Below are positions 7,228 to 14,715 of a stretch of 18,583 nucleotides of DNA, one piece after another (within the stretch, counting starts at the first letter, position 1; each line of letters opens with the position of its first letter). This DNA comes from Acidobacteriota bacterium. GTDB lineage: Bacteria > Acidobacteriota > Holophagae > Thermotomaculales > Thermotomaculaceae. The stretch is taken from positions 1 to 18,583 of the forward strand of contig QMQE01000035.1 of NCBI GenBank assembly GCA_003650445.1, read 5' to 3'. The position numbers and the translations under genes are program-made. Under the pieces are notes generated by a model. The model had not been told where the DNA came from, searched no databases, and was given only the letters and a program-made list of their open reading frames with translations.

Positions 7228-8778
7228 TCAAAGTGGAATGGAGCTGTGTTTCTTCGGCGGTAGCCCCTCCCGTTTCGTGGAAAGGGAATTCAGCACTGAA
7301 ATCAGCTTCGTTCTGGTTGTGGACGGCGCGATGATTTCATCCACAAATCCCATCTCTGCTGCAATATAGGGATTTGCAAACAATTCTTTGTAGTTGTCCA
7401 CCAGTTCCTTGCGCTTTGCTTCCGGGTCATTGGCCTCCATCAGCTCCTTCCTGTAAACGATGTTAACCGCGCCTTCCGGCCCCATCACTGCGATCTCCGC
7501 TGTGGGATAGGCAAAGTTGAAATCGGTGCGGATATGCTTGGACGCCATCACGCAGTATGCTCCACCATAAGCCTTTCGGGTGATCACTGTAATCTTTGGA
7601 ACCGTCGCTTCCGAAAACGCGAACAGCAGTTTCGCGCCATGAACAATGATGCCGCCATGTTCCTGGTTGACTCCCGGCAGGAAACCGGGAACATCCTCAA
7701 AAGTAATCAGCGGAATGTTGAAGGCGTCGCAGAAACGGACGAAGCGGGCGGCTTTCCGGGAGGCTTGAATATCCAGAACCCCCGCGAGATACGCAGGCTG
7801 ATTGGCCACAATCCCCACCGGTTTGCCGTCCAGGCGGCCGAACCCCACCACAATATTCTTTGCGAAATGCTCATGAACCTCAAAAAAGTATTTGTCGTCC
7901 AGCACCGGCCGGATAATGTCCCGGATATCATAAGGGGTATTGGGGTTCTCAGGCACGGCAGTATTCAGTTCCGGTATGTCCCGGTCCGGGTTGTCTGAAG
8001 TTGACTTTACCGGGGGTTCCTCCATGTTATTGGACGGCATGAAAGAAAGCAGTTCCCGGATTGCCGCGAGGCAGGCCCGGTCATTATCCAGGGCAAAATG
8101 GGCCACGCCGGACTTGGTATTGTGGGTCATGGCACCGCCCAGTTCCTCCTTGGTCACTTCCTCGTGGGTCACGGTTTTGATGACATCCGGGCCAGTGACA
8201 AACATGTATGAGGTGTTCTTCACCATCAGGGTGAAATCCGTAATGGCGGGGGAATACACCGCCCCCCCGGCACAGGGGCCCATGATGGCGGAAATCTGGG
8301 GAACAACGCCGGAGGCCAGTGTGTTCCGAAGGAAAATATCCGCATAACCGCCCAGTGAAACCACCCCTTCTTGAATCCGGGCACCGCCGGAATCGTTCAA
8401 TCCGATAATTGGAGCCCCAACTTTCATGGCCATGTCCATAATTTTGCACACTTTTTTTGCGTACATTTCAGAGAGAGACCCGCCGAAAACAGTGAAATCC
8501 TGGGCAAAAATATAGACCAGGCGCCCGTCAATCCGGCCAAATCCGGTCACAATCCCGTCGCCGACAATCTTTGTCTTGTCCATGTTAAAATTGTCGCAGC
8601 GGTGAACCACAAAGCGATCCACTTCTTCAAATGAACCCTTGTCCATCAGCAGGCCAATTCGCTCCCTTGCGGTCAGTTTCCCTGCATTATGCTGCTTTTC
8701 AATCCGGACTTCGCCGCCGCCCAGTTCTGCCTGCCTGTTCCGTTTTTCCAGTTCTTTCAACCGTTCTTCAAGTGTCAT
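7228..8778 (-). CDS. Acyl-CoA carboxylase carboxyltransferase subunit (propionyl-CoA carboxylase beta / MmdA type)
   Basis: 516-aa member of the biotin-dependent carboxyltransferase family, with two crotonase-like halves. It moves a carboxyl group between carboxybiotin and an acyl-CoA: either propionyl-CoA carboxylation or, in the MmdA subtype, methylmalonyl-CoA decarboxylation coupled to Na+ export. Visible hallmarks are NAGKLTARERI (31-41), DSGGARIQEGV (129-139), the oxyanion-hole motif CAGGAVYSPA (169-178), and in the second half GGIIVHGAKLL and KAYGGAYCVMASKH. I chose the ATG at 8778 rather than the TTG at 8796, because AAGGAG (minus strand, 8785-8790) lies six bases before it and the extra six codons would overlap that site. 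No biotin carboxylase, biotin carrier or decarboxylase membrane subunit is visible in the window, so propionyl-CoA carboxylase and MmdA cannot be told apart. Confidence 0.93.
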   Translation of the reverse strand: MTLEERLKELEKRNRQAELGGGEVRIEKQHNAGKLTARERIGLLMDKGSFEEVDRFVVHRCDNFNMDKTKIVGDGIVTGFGRIDGRLVYIFAQDFTVFGGSLSEMYAKKVCKIMDMAMKVGAPIIGLNDSGGARIQEGVVSLGGYADIFLRNTLASGVVPQISAIMGPCAGGAVYSPAITDFTLMVKNTSYMFVTGPDVIKTVTHEEVTKEELGGAMTHNTKSGVAHFALDNDRACLAAIRELLSFMPSNNMEEPPVKSTSDNPDRDIPELNTAVPENPNTPYDIRDIIRPVLDDKYFFEVHEHFAKNIVVGFGRLDGKPVGIVANQPAYLAGVLDIQASRKAARFVRFCDAFNIPLITFEDVPGFLPGVNQEHGGIIVHGAKLLFAFSEATVPKITVITRKAYGGAYCVMASKHIRTDFNFAYPTAEIAVMGPEGAVNIVYRKELMEANDPEAKRKELVDNYKELFANPYIAAEMGFVDEIIAPSTTRTKLISVLNSLSTKREGLPPKKHSSIPL

Positions 8779-8826
8779 CGCACTCTCCTTATCCAAAACT
8801 GTATCTTTATCTCAAAACATGTAAGA

Positions 8827-8855
8827 AGAATACCAGATGAAACCCGGTGCCGCAA
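8827..8855 (-). promoter_or_regulatory. Possible sigma70-type promoter for the carboxyltransferase block
   Basis: On the minus strand, TTGCGG (8850-8855) and TATTCT (8827-8832) are separated by exactly 17 bases. The -10 lies about 49 nt before the ATG at 8778. The match is four of six at each box or slightly better, so this is a prediction from spacing and similarity only. Confidence 0.35.
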
Positions 8856-8883
8856 TGAGAAGGCGGCCGACGGCTTTCCATCC

Positions 8884-8919
8884 GTGCAAGTGAAAGTGTG
8901 TGTGCGAGTGGGGAAGGGG
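8884..8919 (+). repeat. Degenerate 6-bp tandem repeat, GTG-type
   Basis: Six loosely conserved hexamers beginning mostly with GTG (GTGCAA, GTGAAA, GTGTGT, GTGCGA, GTGGGG, then AAGGGG). It is followed at 8940-8953 by the CTCTCTGATTTTTC motif shared with other gaps. Its reverse-complement counterpart is the CTTACA/TACTCC series near 9075-9110. Confidence 0.5.
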
Positions 8920-8968
8920 AGAGAATACAGAATAGCTCACTCTCTGATTTTTCTGTTGCCCACGCTCC

Positions 8969-9177
8969 CGGCGCGTTGCGCCGAATGTTGAGTTATGAGT
9001 GTTGAGTGTTAAATGAAAGATGACAAACAAGACAAAAAGGCATAGAGAATTGCCAACTTACTGATTTTCCCCCACTCGCGCTTACACTTACACTTCCCTA
9101 CTCCTACTCCCTGATTTTATTATCTTGCATTCAACATTCAAAACTCATCATTCAACATTATTCGGCGCAACGCGCCG
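8969..9177. repeat. Inverted repeat pair with palindromic tips (BIME- or MITE-like)
   Basis: The 18-nt CGGCGCGTTGCGCCGAAT at 8969-8986 recurs exactly in reverse complement at 9160-9177. Each copy contains a perfect 6-bp hairpin (CGGCGC, 3-nt loop, GCGCCG). The similarity continues inward through four heptamers on each side (GTTGAGT-type at 8987-9014, CATTCAA-type at 9128-9155), giving imperfect arms of about 46-50 bp around a 113-bp core. The core holds a further copy of the 1-26 repeat (9044-9068), two copies of the CTGATTTT motif (9057-9069 and 9107-9120) and a hexamer array (9075-9110). There is no coding capacity, so any mobility would need enzymes from elsewhere. Confidence 0.65.
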
Positions 9178-9197
9178 TCTGCTATCTACTCTATCTG

Positions 9198-12100
9198 TTA
9201 CTTCAACTGCGCCATGATCAGCTGAATGGCTTTTTCCAACTGGGGGTCAAGTCCCTTGTGTTTGTCCGGGACAGTGTCGGCCACTTCGTAATCCGGGGTG
9301 ACGCCGGTATGTTCAATGTCAATGCCATCTACAGTGAAGCAGCCCCAGCTGGGAAGCCGGTAGAATGAGCCGTCCACCAGCCCTTTGCCGGAGGTGAAAA
9401 TCAGCCAGCGGTAGGTGCCGGTGCCGACAATCGGTCCCAGTTTCAGTGTTTTGAACCCCGCCGCCGTCATCTCACCATCGCTGAGGGTCATCCGGTTGAC
9501 AATGAGTACGATTGGTTTGGACGCTGGAAAGAAATCGGGCTGAGGGGACATTTTGCCGCCCCGATATTTCCATTTCGCGTAGAGTTTCTGGCTGAGGTAC
9601 TGGAGTACGGCATCATGGACATTGCCCCCCATGTTGTTGCGAAGGTCCAGGATCAATGCTTTGTACTGCCAGCCCTCCGCCGCCATGTGAACCAGAAAAC
9701 GGTCCAATTCCCTTTGTCCCATGTCTTTCATGTGGAAATAATAGATTCGGCCCCCGCTTTCTTTCAAGGCTCTTTTTTTCCGCAGGTTTTCCCATCGGTT
9801 GTAGAGTCGTTCTGTAAGCAGTCGGGAAGATTCCGGGTGAACCCGGACCGTGAATGTCCGGTTTCCCTGCTTGAATCTCAGGCTCAGTGCTTTCGGCATT
9901 TCCGCGAAGGTAAACAGCTCATTTCGGTTCAGGCCCGGTTCCACCTTCCGCCCGTTGACAGCCAGGAGTTCATCACCGGGTTTCACATCTTTGTCCACTT
10001 TGTCCAGCGGGGATTCCTTCAGAATTTCAGCCACATGAAAGGGTTTCTCGTTGTCAAAAATGAGGCCCACCGTTGCCGTCACCTGTTTGTAATAGCCATT
10101 TTCTTCCTTTCCGTTGGAGTAAAATCCCATGTGGGAAGAATTGAGTTCCCCCAGCATGTCGCTGATCAACTTCCTCAGGTCGTTCCGGTTGGTCACGAAG
10201 GGTAGAAAATTCCGGTAACGGTCATGGACTTCCTTCCAGTTTCGTCCGTGGAAATTGCTGTCATAGTAATTGTCATTGAGGTTGGCCCAGACTTCATCAA
10301 ACATCTGGGTGAATTCACTTCTCAGGTTCCGGGGGAAGGCATAATCAAGGGAGATTGCCTTCAATTTGTTCTGCTTCAGGTTCAGGGAATAGACCTTGCC
10401 GCTTTTCAGAAGCCAGACCTTCCCCTTGACGCATGCGTATTGGCCGGAGCGAATACCGTCCGAGCCTTTAATCTTGACGGTTTTCCGTTTCTCAAAAGGC
10501 TCGATAGTAGTGTGAAAGAGGGCAGGTTTTCCGTTCACATGATCGGACAGGTAGAGGACATGGTGGGCTTTCTTGTCCACAAGCACAAAGGGACTGCCCT
10601 GGTCTCCATGATCAGGGGAAACTCTGTCAAATCGGTTCAGAAAACCTGTCAGGTCAATCTTTACCGTCACCAGCTTCTCTTTTTCGGACTTTTCTTTGTT
10701 TTTCTTTGCTTTTTTGCCAGTTTTGTTCGAATTTTCATCCGTTTTTGTCTTTTTTTCCACCTTAAACAGCTTTTCAAACTCATTTAAGCGGAAACCGGTA
10801 TCCAGATTTTCCAGAGCTACCCGATAGATGCGAACCGCATTTGCTCCCCGTGGATAGGACGGGTGCACTCGATCCGAGGCGAAGTACAAGTACTTTCCAT
10901 CCGAAGAGAAAGAGGGGGTGCTCTCGGATACGCCGGTGTGGGTGATGTTCAGGGTTTTCCCGGTTTTCAGGTTGGTCAGAAAGATGTCTTCCTCAAAATT
11001 GCGGTAGGCGGTGAACAGCACGTAAGCGTCATCCGGTGAAAACGAAGGGGTTGAGTTGTAAAATCCCCAGAGGTTTTCGGTGGCAATAGTGCGGATTTTC
11101 ATGGTCTTGAAATCGATAAGCTTCACGTCATGGAGCCCCGAAAGGTAAACCCCCAGGGTCCGGTCCCTGTTCAATGCCAGATTCCGGTCGTTGCCATGGG
11201 TTTTTGTCAGTGGGGTTTCCCTGGCAGAGCCGTCTGCTGGAAGGGTAAACCAGTTCTGCCAGCCGTGAACTGTCTGGTTGAAAATCAGGCGTCGGCTGTT
11301 TTTCAGCCATTTTACTTCCAATACCCGGCCCTGGGGGTTGGTTTCCAGTTTGCGGATAAACTTGCCCTTAATATCTGAAACAAAGAGCTCTCCTCTGGAC
11401 ACGAAGGCCAGTTTCTTTTCATCAGGGGACACGTCAAAGGCCGTCACTTTCCCCTTTACATTGCAGGAAATCGATAAGCTCAGGGAGGGATCGGTAAAAA
11501 GTTCTACATTGAGCACGGTGGATTTCTTATCTGCCACATTGTACAGGAAGAGGCGGTAGCCCTTTTCAAACACAACTGTTTCCCCGTTGGCGGAAACCCT
11601 TGGGTTTCGGACCGAAACCGAAAAATCCGTCAACTGCACCTTCTTTCCATCCCTCAGGGTGTATAGATTGGTAACACCACCCTTCGGGTCGCACTGGTCT
11701 GAAATGAAATAGAGAGACCCCTTCCGGTCCATAATCGGGTCAAAATCCTTTCCTTCCCAGTGGGTCAATGCCTTGAAGGTATCGGTTGCGAGATTGTAGG
11801 ACTGGATATCCGGGTTGAACGGGCCTTTGTAGCCTTTTCGGTCCGCAAAGCGGAGAGATTCCCAGCTGTCGGTAAAAAGAAGGCTCTTGTCAACCGGGTT
11901 TTCCGTGACTCCGTGAATCGTGTTGAAGTAGCCGTTCAAAAGCCGTACCGGGGTTCCCCCGTTCCGTGGAACCTTGTAAGACGTAAAAGAATTATAGCGG
12001 TTGGAAGTGAAGTAGATGAATTGGCTATCCCATGACCAGGAATCCACCCCGTCCGCGCTGTCATTAAAGGTCAGCTGGGTGATGGCACCGCCGGCCAGTG

Positions 12101-12377
12101 GCATGACAAAGACATTCTGGTTTCCATTTAGGGAAGCAGTGAATGCCAGCCATTGGCTGTCCGGGGAAATCCGGGGCCGCGTCTCAGTGCCCGGCATTGC
12201 CGTGAGCCTGTGGGCCGTACCGCCGTCCCTGCCCACCTGCCAGATATCACCATTGTAGCAGAATACCACCTGTTTCCCGTCCGAGGAGATATCCGGTTCC
12301 GAGAGAAAATAAAATGGCCCCGCAGTGGCCATCAGCGTTGCCATCAGTACAACAACCCCAATCATGAAGTGTTTCAT
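9198..12377 (-). CDS. Exported Tricorn-type protease (WD40-like propellers + PDZ + S41 core)
   Basis: 1059-aa homologue of archaeal Tricorn protease. An N-terminal Sec signal (residues 1-19, MKHFMIGVVVLMATLMATA) predicts export, so it would act on peptides in the periplasm or at the cell surface. Order: beta-propeller repeats with ISPDSQWLAF and SPDEKKLAF-type blades (about 25-540), a lysine-rich insert (541-568), helical C1 region, PDZ-like domain (about 760-855), and an S41/C-terminal-processing-peptidase core. The catalytic set appears intact: His749 (ELNSSHMGF), Ser966 (TLSDGEMTA) and Glu1022 (DIEHTGVTPDYEV). These are near-identical positions to His746, Ser965 and Glu1023 of Thermoplasma Tricorn. 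The LDLRNNMGG block (around 930) is the expected oxyanion/specificity region. GGAGGA just upstream of the ATG confirms the start. It is divergently oriented to the DUF362 gene. Confidence 0.95.
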   Translation of the reverse strand: MKHFMIGVVVLMATLMATAGPFYFLSEPDISSDGKQVVFCYNGDIWQVGRDGGTAHRLTAMPGTETRPRISPDSQWLAFTASLNGNQNVFVMPLAGGAITQLTFNDSADGVDSWSWDSQFIYFTSNRYNSFTSYKVPRNGGTPVRLLNGYFNTIHGVTENPVDKSLLFTDSWESLRFADRKGYKGPFNPDIQSYNLATDTFKALTHWEGKDFDPIMDRKGSLYFISDQCDPKGGVTNLYTLRDGKKVQLTDFSVSVRNPRVSANGETVVFEKGYRLFLYNVADKKSTVLNVELFTDPSLSLSISCNVKGKVTAFDVSPDEKKLAFVSRGELFVSDIKGKFIRKLETNPQGRVLEVKWLKNSRRLIFNQTVHGWQNWFTLPADGSARETPLTKTHGNDRNLALNRDRTLGVYLSGLHDVKLIDFKTMKIRTIATENLWGFYNSTPSFSPDDAYVLFTAYRNFEEDIFLTNLKTGKTLNITHTGVSESTPSFSSDGKYLYFASDRVHPSYPRGANAVRIYRVALENLDTGFRLNEFEKLFKVEKKTKTDENSNKTGKKAKKNKEKSEKEKLVTVKIDLTGFLNRFDRVSPDHGDQGSPFVLVDKKAHHVLYLSDHVNGKPALFHTTIEPFEKRKTVKIKGSDGIRSGQYACVKGKVWLLKSGKVYSLNLKQNKLKAISLDYAFPRNLRSEFTQMFDEVWANLNDNYYDSNFHGRNWKEVHDRYRNFLPFVTNRNDLRKLISDMLGELNSSHMGFYSNGKEENGYYKQVTATVGLIFDNEKPFHVAEILKESPLDKVDKDVKPGDELLAVNGRKVEPGLNRNELFTFAEMPKALSLRFKQGNRTFTVRVHPESSRLLTERLYNRWENLRKKRALKESGGRIYYFHMKDMGQRELDRFLVHMAAEGWQYKALILDLRNNMGGNVHDAVLQYLSQKLYAKWKYRGGKMSPQPDFFPASKPIVLIVNRMTLSDGEMTAAGFKTLKLGPIVGTGTYRWLIFTSGKGLVDGSFYRLPSWGCFTVDGIDIEHTGVTPDYEVADTVPDKHKGLDPQLEKAIQLIMAQLK

Positions 12378-12534
12378 ATGTCCTCCAGTATGTTTGAAAA
12401 AATAGCATCATGTTCAGTCATACGGAAACCCCCACCTCAGGGTTATCAGAATTTTCAACATATTCCATATGATAGACTGAATAGCAGAACATTATAATCG
12501 CTGTTGGCCTGGACGGGCAGCAACGGAGGGCTTC
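12378..12534. promoter_or_regulatory. Divergent intergenic region with TATAAT box toward DUF362 gene
   Basis: 157 bp between two divergent genes, so it must hold both promoters unless either is read from afar. On the plus strand a perfect TATAAT lies at 12493-12498, 36 nt before the ATG at 12535. The expected -35 position (about 12470-12475) is poor, so activation or an extended element may be needed. GGAGG at 12525-12529 is the ribosome-binding site. For the minus direction, CCTCC at 12382-12386 marks the Tricorn-like gene's ribosome-binding site; I found no good minus-strand promoter. Confidence 0.45.
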
Positions 12535-13740
12535 ATGGAGAAGGGTGGATATAAATCACTGGACAGGGATTTGGGTGTCAACCGCCGGGAGTTCATCGGG
12601 CTGGCAACTGCAACAGGACTGTTGCTGGGGACACCATGGGTATGGGCAAGGGAACAGGCGAAGCGGAAAGTGCCCGCTCTTCTCAAAACCAATATTGGCG
12701 ATGCCATGAAAGTGAAAAAGACAAAATGATCCATTCCAGGCCCCTTCCCGGGAAAAGTGGTTCGTGTGAAAGATGAACAGGCGATGAAAGACGGGAAGGT
12801 GAACAGCAGAATTGTGGATGCCATGTTTCGCAAGGGGTTGGCCAGCCTCACCGGGAAAAAACCTCCCGAAGCATTTTTGCTGTTTTTTGAAAAGACGGAT
12901 GTGGTGGGAATTAAGGTGAATCCCGTAGGGTCCGGGCTGATTGCCACCCGCCTGGAAGTGGTAGACGCAGTCATTTCGTGGCTGGAAGAGGGCGGGATTC
13001 CCCGGAAACAGATTGTAATCTGGGACCGATTTGATTACATGCTGAAGGATGCCGGTTATACTGAAAAACGCTTTCCCGGTATCCGAGTTGAGGGATTGCA
13101 GACTATGGACGAAGCAGCGGCGGAAGGGAAACGGGACAACAGCCGCTGGTTGACGCTGGAGGGGTGCCACATTAGTGAAGGAAACTTCGATAAGAGCGCC
13201 TTTTACTTTGCCGATGTAGATGGGCCCAAAACAAAACCCTACCTGAACCAGCACGTCTTCAACGGAAAATACTCCTACTTCGGAAAGCTGCTGACAAAGG
13301 AACTGACCAAAATCATAAACATTCCCGTATTCAAAAACACCGGTAACGGCATTTCCATGGCCACCAAGAATCTGGGCTATGGCTCCATCTGCAATACCGG
13401 CCGATTGCACAAACTCCTGTTTTTCAACGTCTGTACAGAAGTGCTGGCTTTCCCCTGCCTTCGGGACAAGTTGGTGCTGAACATCACCGACGGGCTCCGA
13501 GGCCAGTTCGACGGCGGCCCCATGCCGGTCGCAAAATTCGTCCGGGAGTACAATACGCTGCACATTGCCACAGACCCCTTCGCGCTGGATGCAGTGTGCC
13601 ACAGGGAAATGGTTGCGGAACGGAAACGCCGGGGGGTTCGGGTAAATGAACACCCGATCTATACCGAATACCTGAGATATGCTCAGAAACTCGGGCTGGG
13701 TATCACCAAGTCCGAATCTATTCAGTATGTGCAGATATAG
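12535..13740 (+). CDS. Tat-exported DUF362-family protein with in-frame UGA at codon 65 (candidate selenoprotein)
   Basis: One frame of 402 codons is interrupted only by TGA at 12727-12729. The first part (64 codons) has a good start: ATG at 12535 with GGAGG at 12525-12529. It has a twin-arginine signal (NRREFIGLATATGLLLG, Arg17-Arg18) and cleavage probably after VWA. After the UGA the same frame continues at once with SIPGPFPGKVVRVKD, which looks like the conserved N-terminal part of DUF362 domains. It proceeds through FFEKTDVVGIKVNPVG, GGIPRKQIVIWDRFDYM, IINIPVFKNTGNGISMATKNLGYGS and the C-terminal TDPFALDAVCHREMV. A separate restart at GTG 12757 would lose the signal and the PGPFPG motif and has no ribosome-binding site. 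Either UGA encodes selenocysteine, or this is a recent nonsense mutation or base error; the rest of the frame is undamaged. DUF362 function is largely unknown; some members carry iron-sulphur ligands, but I see no ferredoxin motif here. It overlaps the next gene by 14 nt. Confidence 0.85.
12727..12778 (+). promoter_or_regulatory. In-frame UGA with a possible downstream SECIS-like hairpin
   Basis: The UGA at 12727-12729 is followed by a hairpin at 12760-12778. GUUCGU pairs with AUGAAC (one G-U pair) around a 7-nt loop, GUGAAAG, that begins with GU. Bacterial selenocysteine elements lie within the coding region just downstream of the UGA and usually carry a GU in the apical loop. Here 36 nt separate the UGA from the loop, near the far end of the normal range. 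A second, less regular pairing (12744-12760 region) is GC-rich but has no G-U loop. This is weak structural support, not proof. Confidence 0.3.
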
Positions 13741-14575
13741 CTATTTTCTGTTGTTATTTCTTGTGATTGCATCGGGATTACGGGCAGCTGTGCCCACGAT
13801 ACCACCGCTGCCGGGTTGGCAGGTGGAAAGCCGAAAAACCTATTCTGCTGAGAATCTTTATGGGTATATCGACGGGGGAGCGGAGCTCTTCCTTGAATTC
13901 GGCTTCAAAGAACTGCGGGTGATTCGTCTGACCCGGAAGAAAGCGCAATTGTCGGTGGACATGTATCGAATGACCGAGCCCCTGGCGGCACTGGGCATTT
14001 ATCTCGCCAAATGTGCGTCGGAAACGCCCATGGCGGGGGTTATTCCCCGGAACTCCGGTGATCGCTATCAACTGGCCGTGGTCCGGGGCTGCTGGTTTAT
14101 CTTTATCAACAACTTTGATGGAAATAAAAAGCACATTCCGCTGATGCGGAAACTTGCCAACAGCTTTACTTCGCAGATAAAAGGCCAAGCCCTGGCCTGG
14201 CCATGCCCCCTTCCCGAAAAGAATCTGGTGCAAGGTTCCGTTCGGCTGGCCAGGGGCCCGGTAGCACTGCAGCCGGTATACACCCTTGGAGAAGGGGACA
14301 TTCTCCTGCTCAATCGAAAAAACTGGGCGGTGGTTGCAGACTACAGAGCCAACGGCAAAACAGAAACATTGATCCGGGTTAGCTATACAGATAATAAAAG
14401 CAGCTCCGCTGCCTTTACTTCGCTCCTTGAGAATCTGGACCCGTATCTGAAAGTGATACAAAAAGACAAAACCTCCCTTGTGTTTCAGGACTATGAGGGG
14501 CAATATGGAATCGCCTGTCTCTCCGGTTCCTTGCTGAGTATCCGTGTCCATGTCCCCTCCCTTCCTGCAACATGA
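13727..14575 (+). CDS. Secreted DUF6599-like protein
   Basis: 282-aa protein with a Sec signal peptide (hydrophobic MCRYSYFLLLFLVIASGLRA, cleavage likely before AVPTIPP). The mature start, LPGWQVESRKTYSAENLYGYIDGGAELFLEFGFKELRV, fits the pattern I associate with DUF6599: 'NL..YIdG.Ae.yl.yGF..l'. It is followed by VDMYRMTEPLAALGIYLAKCASE. No catalytic motif is known to me. I chose the ATG at 13727 because it places the signal peptide at the N-terminus; the frame also has an earlier possible start at 13679, inside the DUF362 gene. The chosen start overlaps the end of the DUF362 gene by 14 nt, so the two extracytoplasmic proteins are probably translated together and may act together. Function unknown. 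Confidence 0.8.
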   Translation: MCRYSYFLLLFLVIASGLRAAVPTIPPLPGWQVESRKTYSAENLYGYIDGGAELFLEFGFKELRVIRLTRKKAQLSVDMYRMTEPLAALGIYLAKCASETPMAGVIPRNSGDRYQLAVVRGCWFIFINNFDGNKKHIPLMRKLANSFTSQIKGQALAWPCPLPEKNLVQGSVRLARGPVALQPVYTLGEGDILLLNRKNWAVVADYRANGKTETLIRVSYTDNKSSSAAFTSLLENLDPYLKVIQKDKTSLVFQDYEGQYGIACLSGSLLSIRVHVPSLPAT

Positions 14576-14630
14576 ATAGCAAACCCCCTCCACCCCAAGC
14601 GGCGAAGCAAAGAAAAAAAAGAGAAAAAAA

Positions 14631-14648
14631 GGGACAGGCTCTTTATCT
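14631..14648 (+). repeat. Left inverted repeat of the RAYT element
   Basis: Eighteen bases identical to the reverse complement of 15792-15809; the match stops at both edges (14630 and 14649 do not pair). Its outer GGGACAGGC equals the core of the hairpin at 103-148. The innermost T (14648) is also the first base of a consensus -35 box. Confidence 0.85.
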
Positions 14649-14676
14649 TGACACTTCATTCCCATTCAGTTATCCT
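14648..14676 (+). promoter_or_regulatory. Strong sigma70-like promoter for the RAYT gene
   Basis: A perfect TTGACA at 14648-14653 and TATCCT at 14671-14676 are separated by exactly 17 bases. It lies 40 nt before the RAYT ATG and directly abuts the left inverted repeat, so transposase binding to the repeat could repress it. Confidence 0.6.
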
Positions 14677-14715
14677 ATTTCCGACATCAAAAAAACCAAA
14701 AACGAGGAGTCGTAT

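Larger units (their letters stand above)
8779..9197. other. Gene-free, repeat-filled gap between Tricorn-like gene and carboxyltransferase
   Basis: No plausible gene occurs in this 419-bp gap; short frames here are low-complexity and lack ribosome-binding sites. The content is the predicted promoter at 8827-8855, the hexamer array at 8884-8919 and the inverted repeat structure at 8969-9177. The hairpin at 9163-9177 follows the Tricorn stop by about 20 nt on the minus strand and could slow RNA polymerase, but only AATAATG follows it, not a T-run. Confidence 0.6.

Noticed and set aside
8778..8796. TTG start at 8796 for the carboxyltransferase
   Set aside because: AAGGAG at 8785-8790 is ideally placed for the ATG at 8778, and the extra codons would consist of the ribosome-binding site itself.
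8884..9155. CRISPR-like array
   Set aside because: The repeats have periods of 6 and 7 bp with no spacers, and no cas gene is present.
12727..12729. UGA read through because of a reassigned genetic code
   Set aside because: TGA ends several other intact genes in the window at their expected family lengths (for example recA, purB and the carboxyltransferase), so a general reassignment is not supported.
12556..13653. 365-codon minus-strand open frame opposite the DUF362 gene
   Set aside because: It is antisense to a clear family member, has no ribosome-binding site and its product shows no recognisable motif. Its openness reflects codon bias of the plus-strand gene, not a gene spanning the UGA.
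12757..13740. Independent gene starting at GTG 12757
   Set aside because: No ribosome-binding site precedes it, it would begin inside the conserved PGPFPGKVV segment, and the Tat signal needed by the protein is in the same frame upstream of the UGA.
14572..14715. N-terminal extension of the RAYT gene from ATG 14572
   Set aside because: It would cross the left inverted repeat and promoter, encodes low-complexity Lys/Pro-rich sequence, and the family N-terminus with its own ribosome-binding site starts at 14716.
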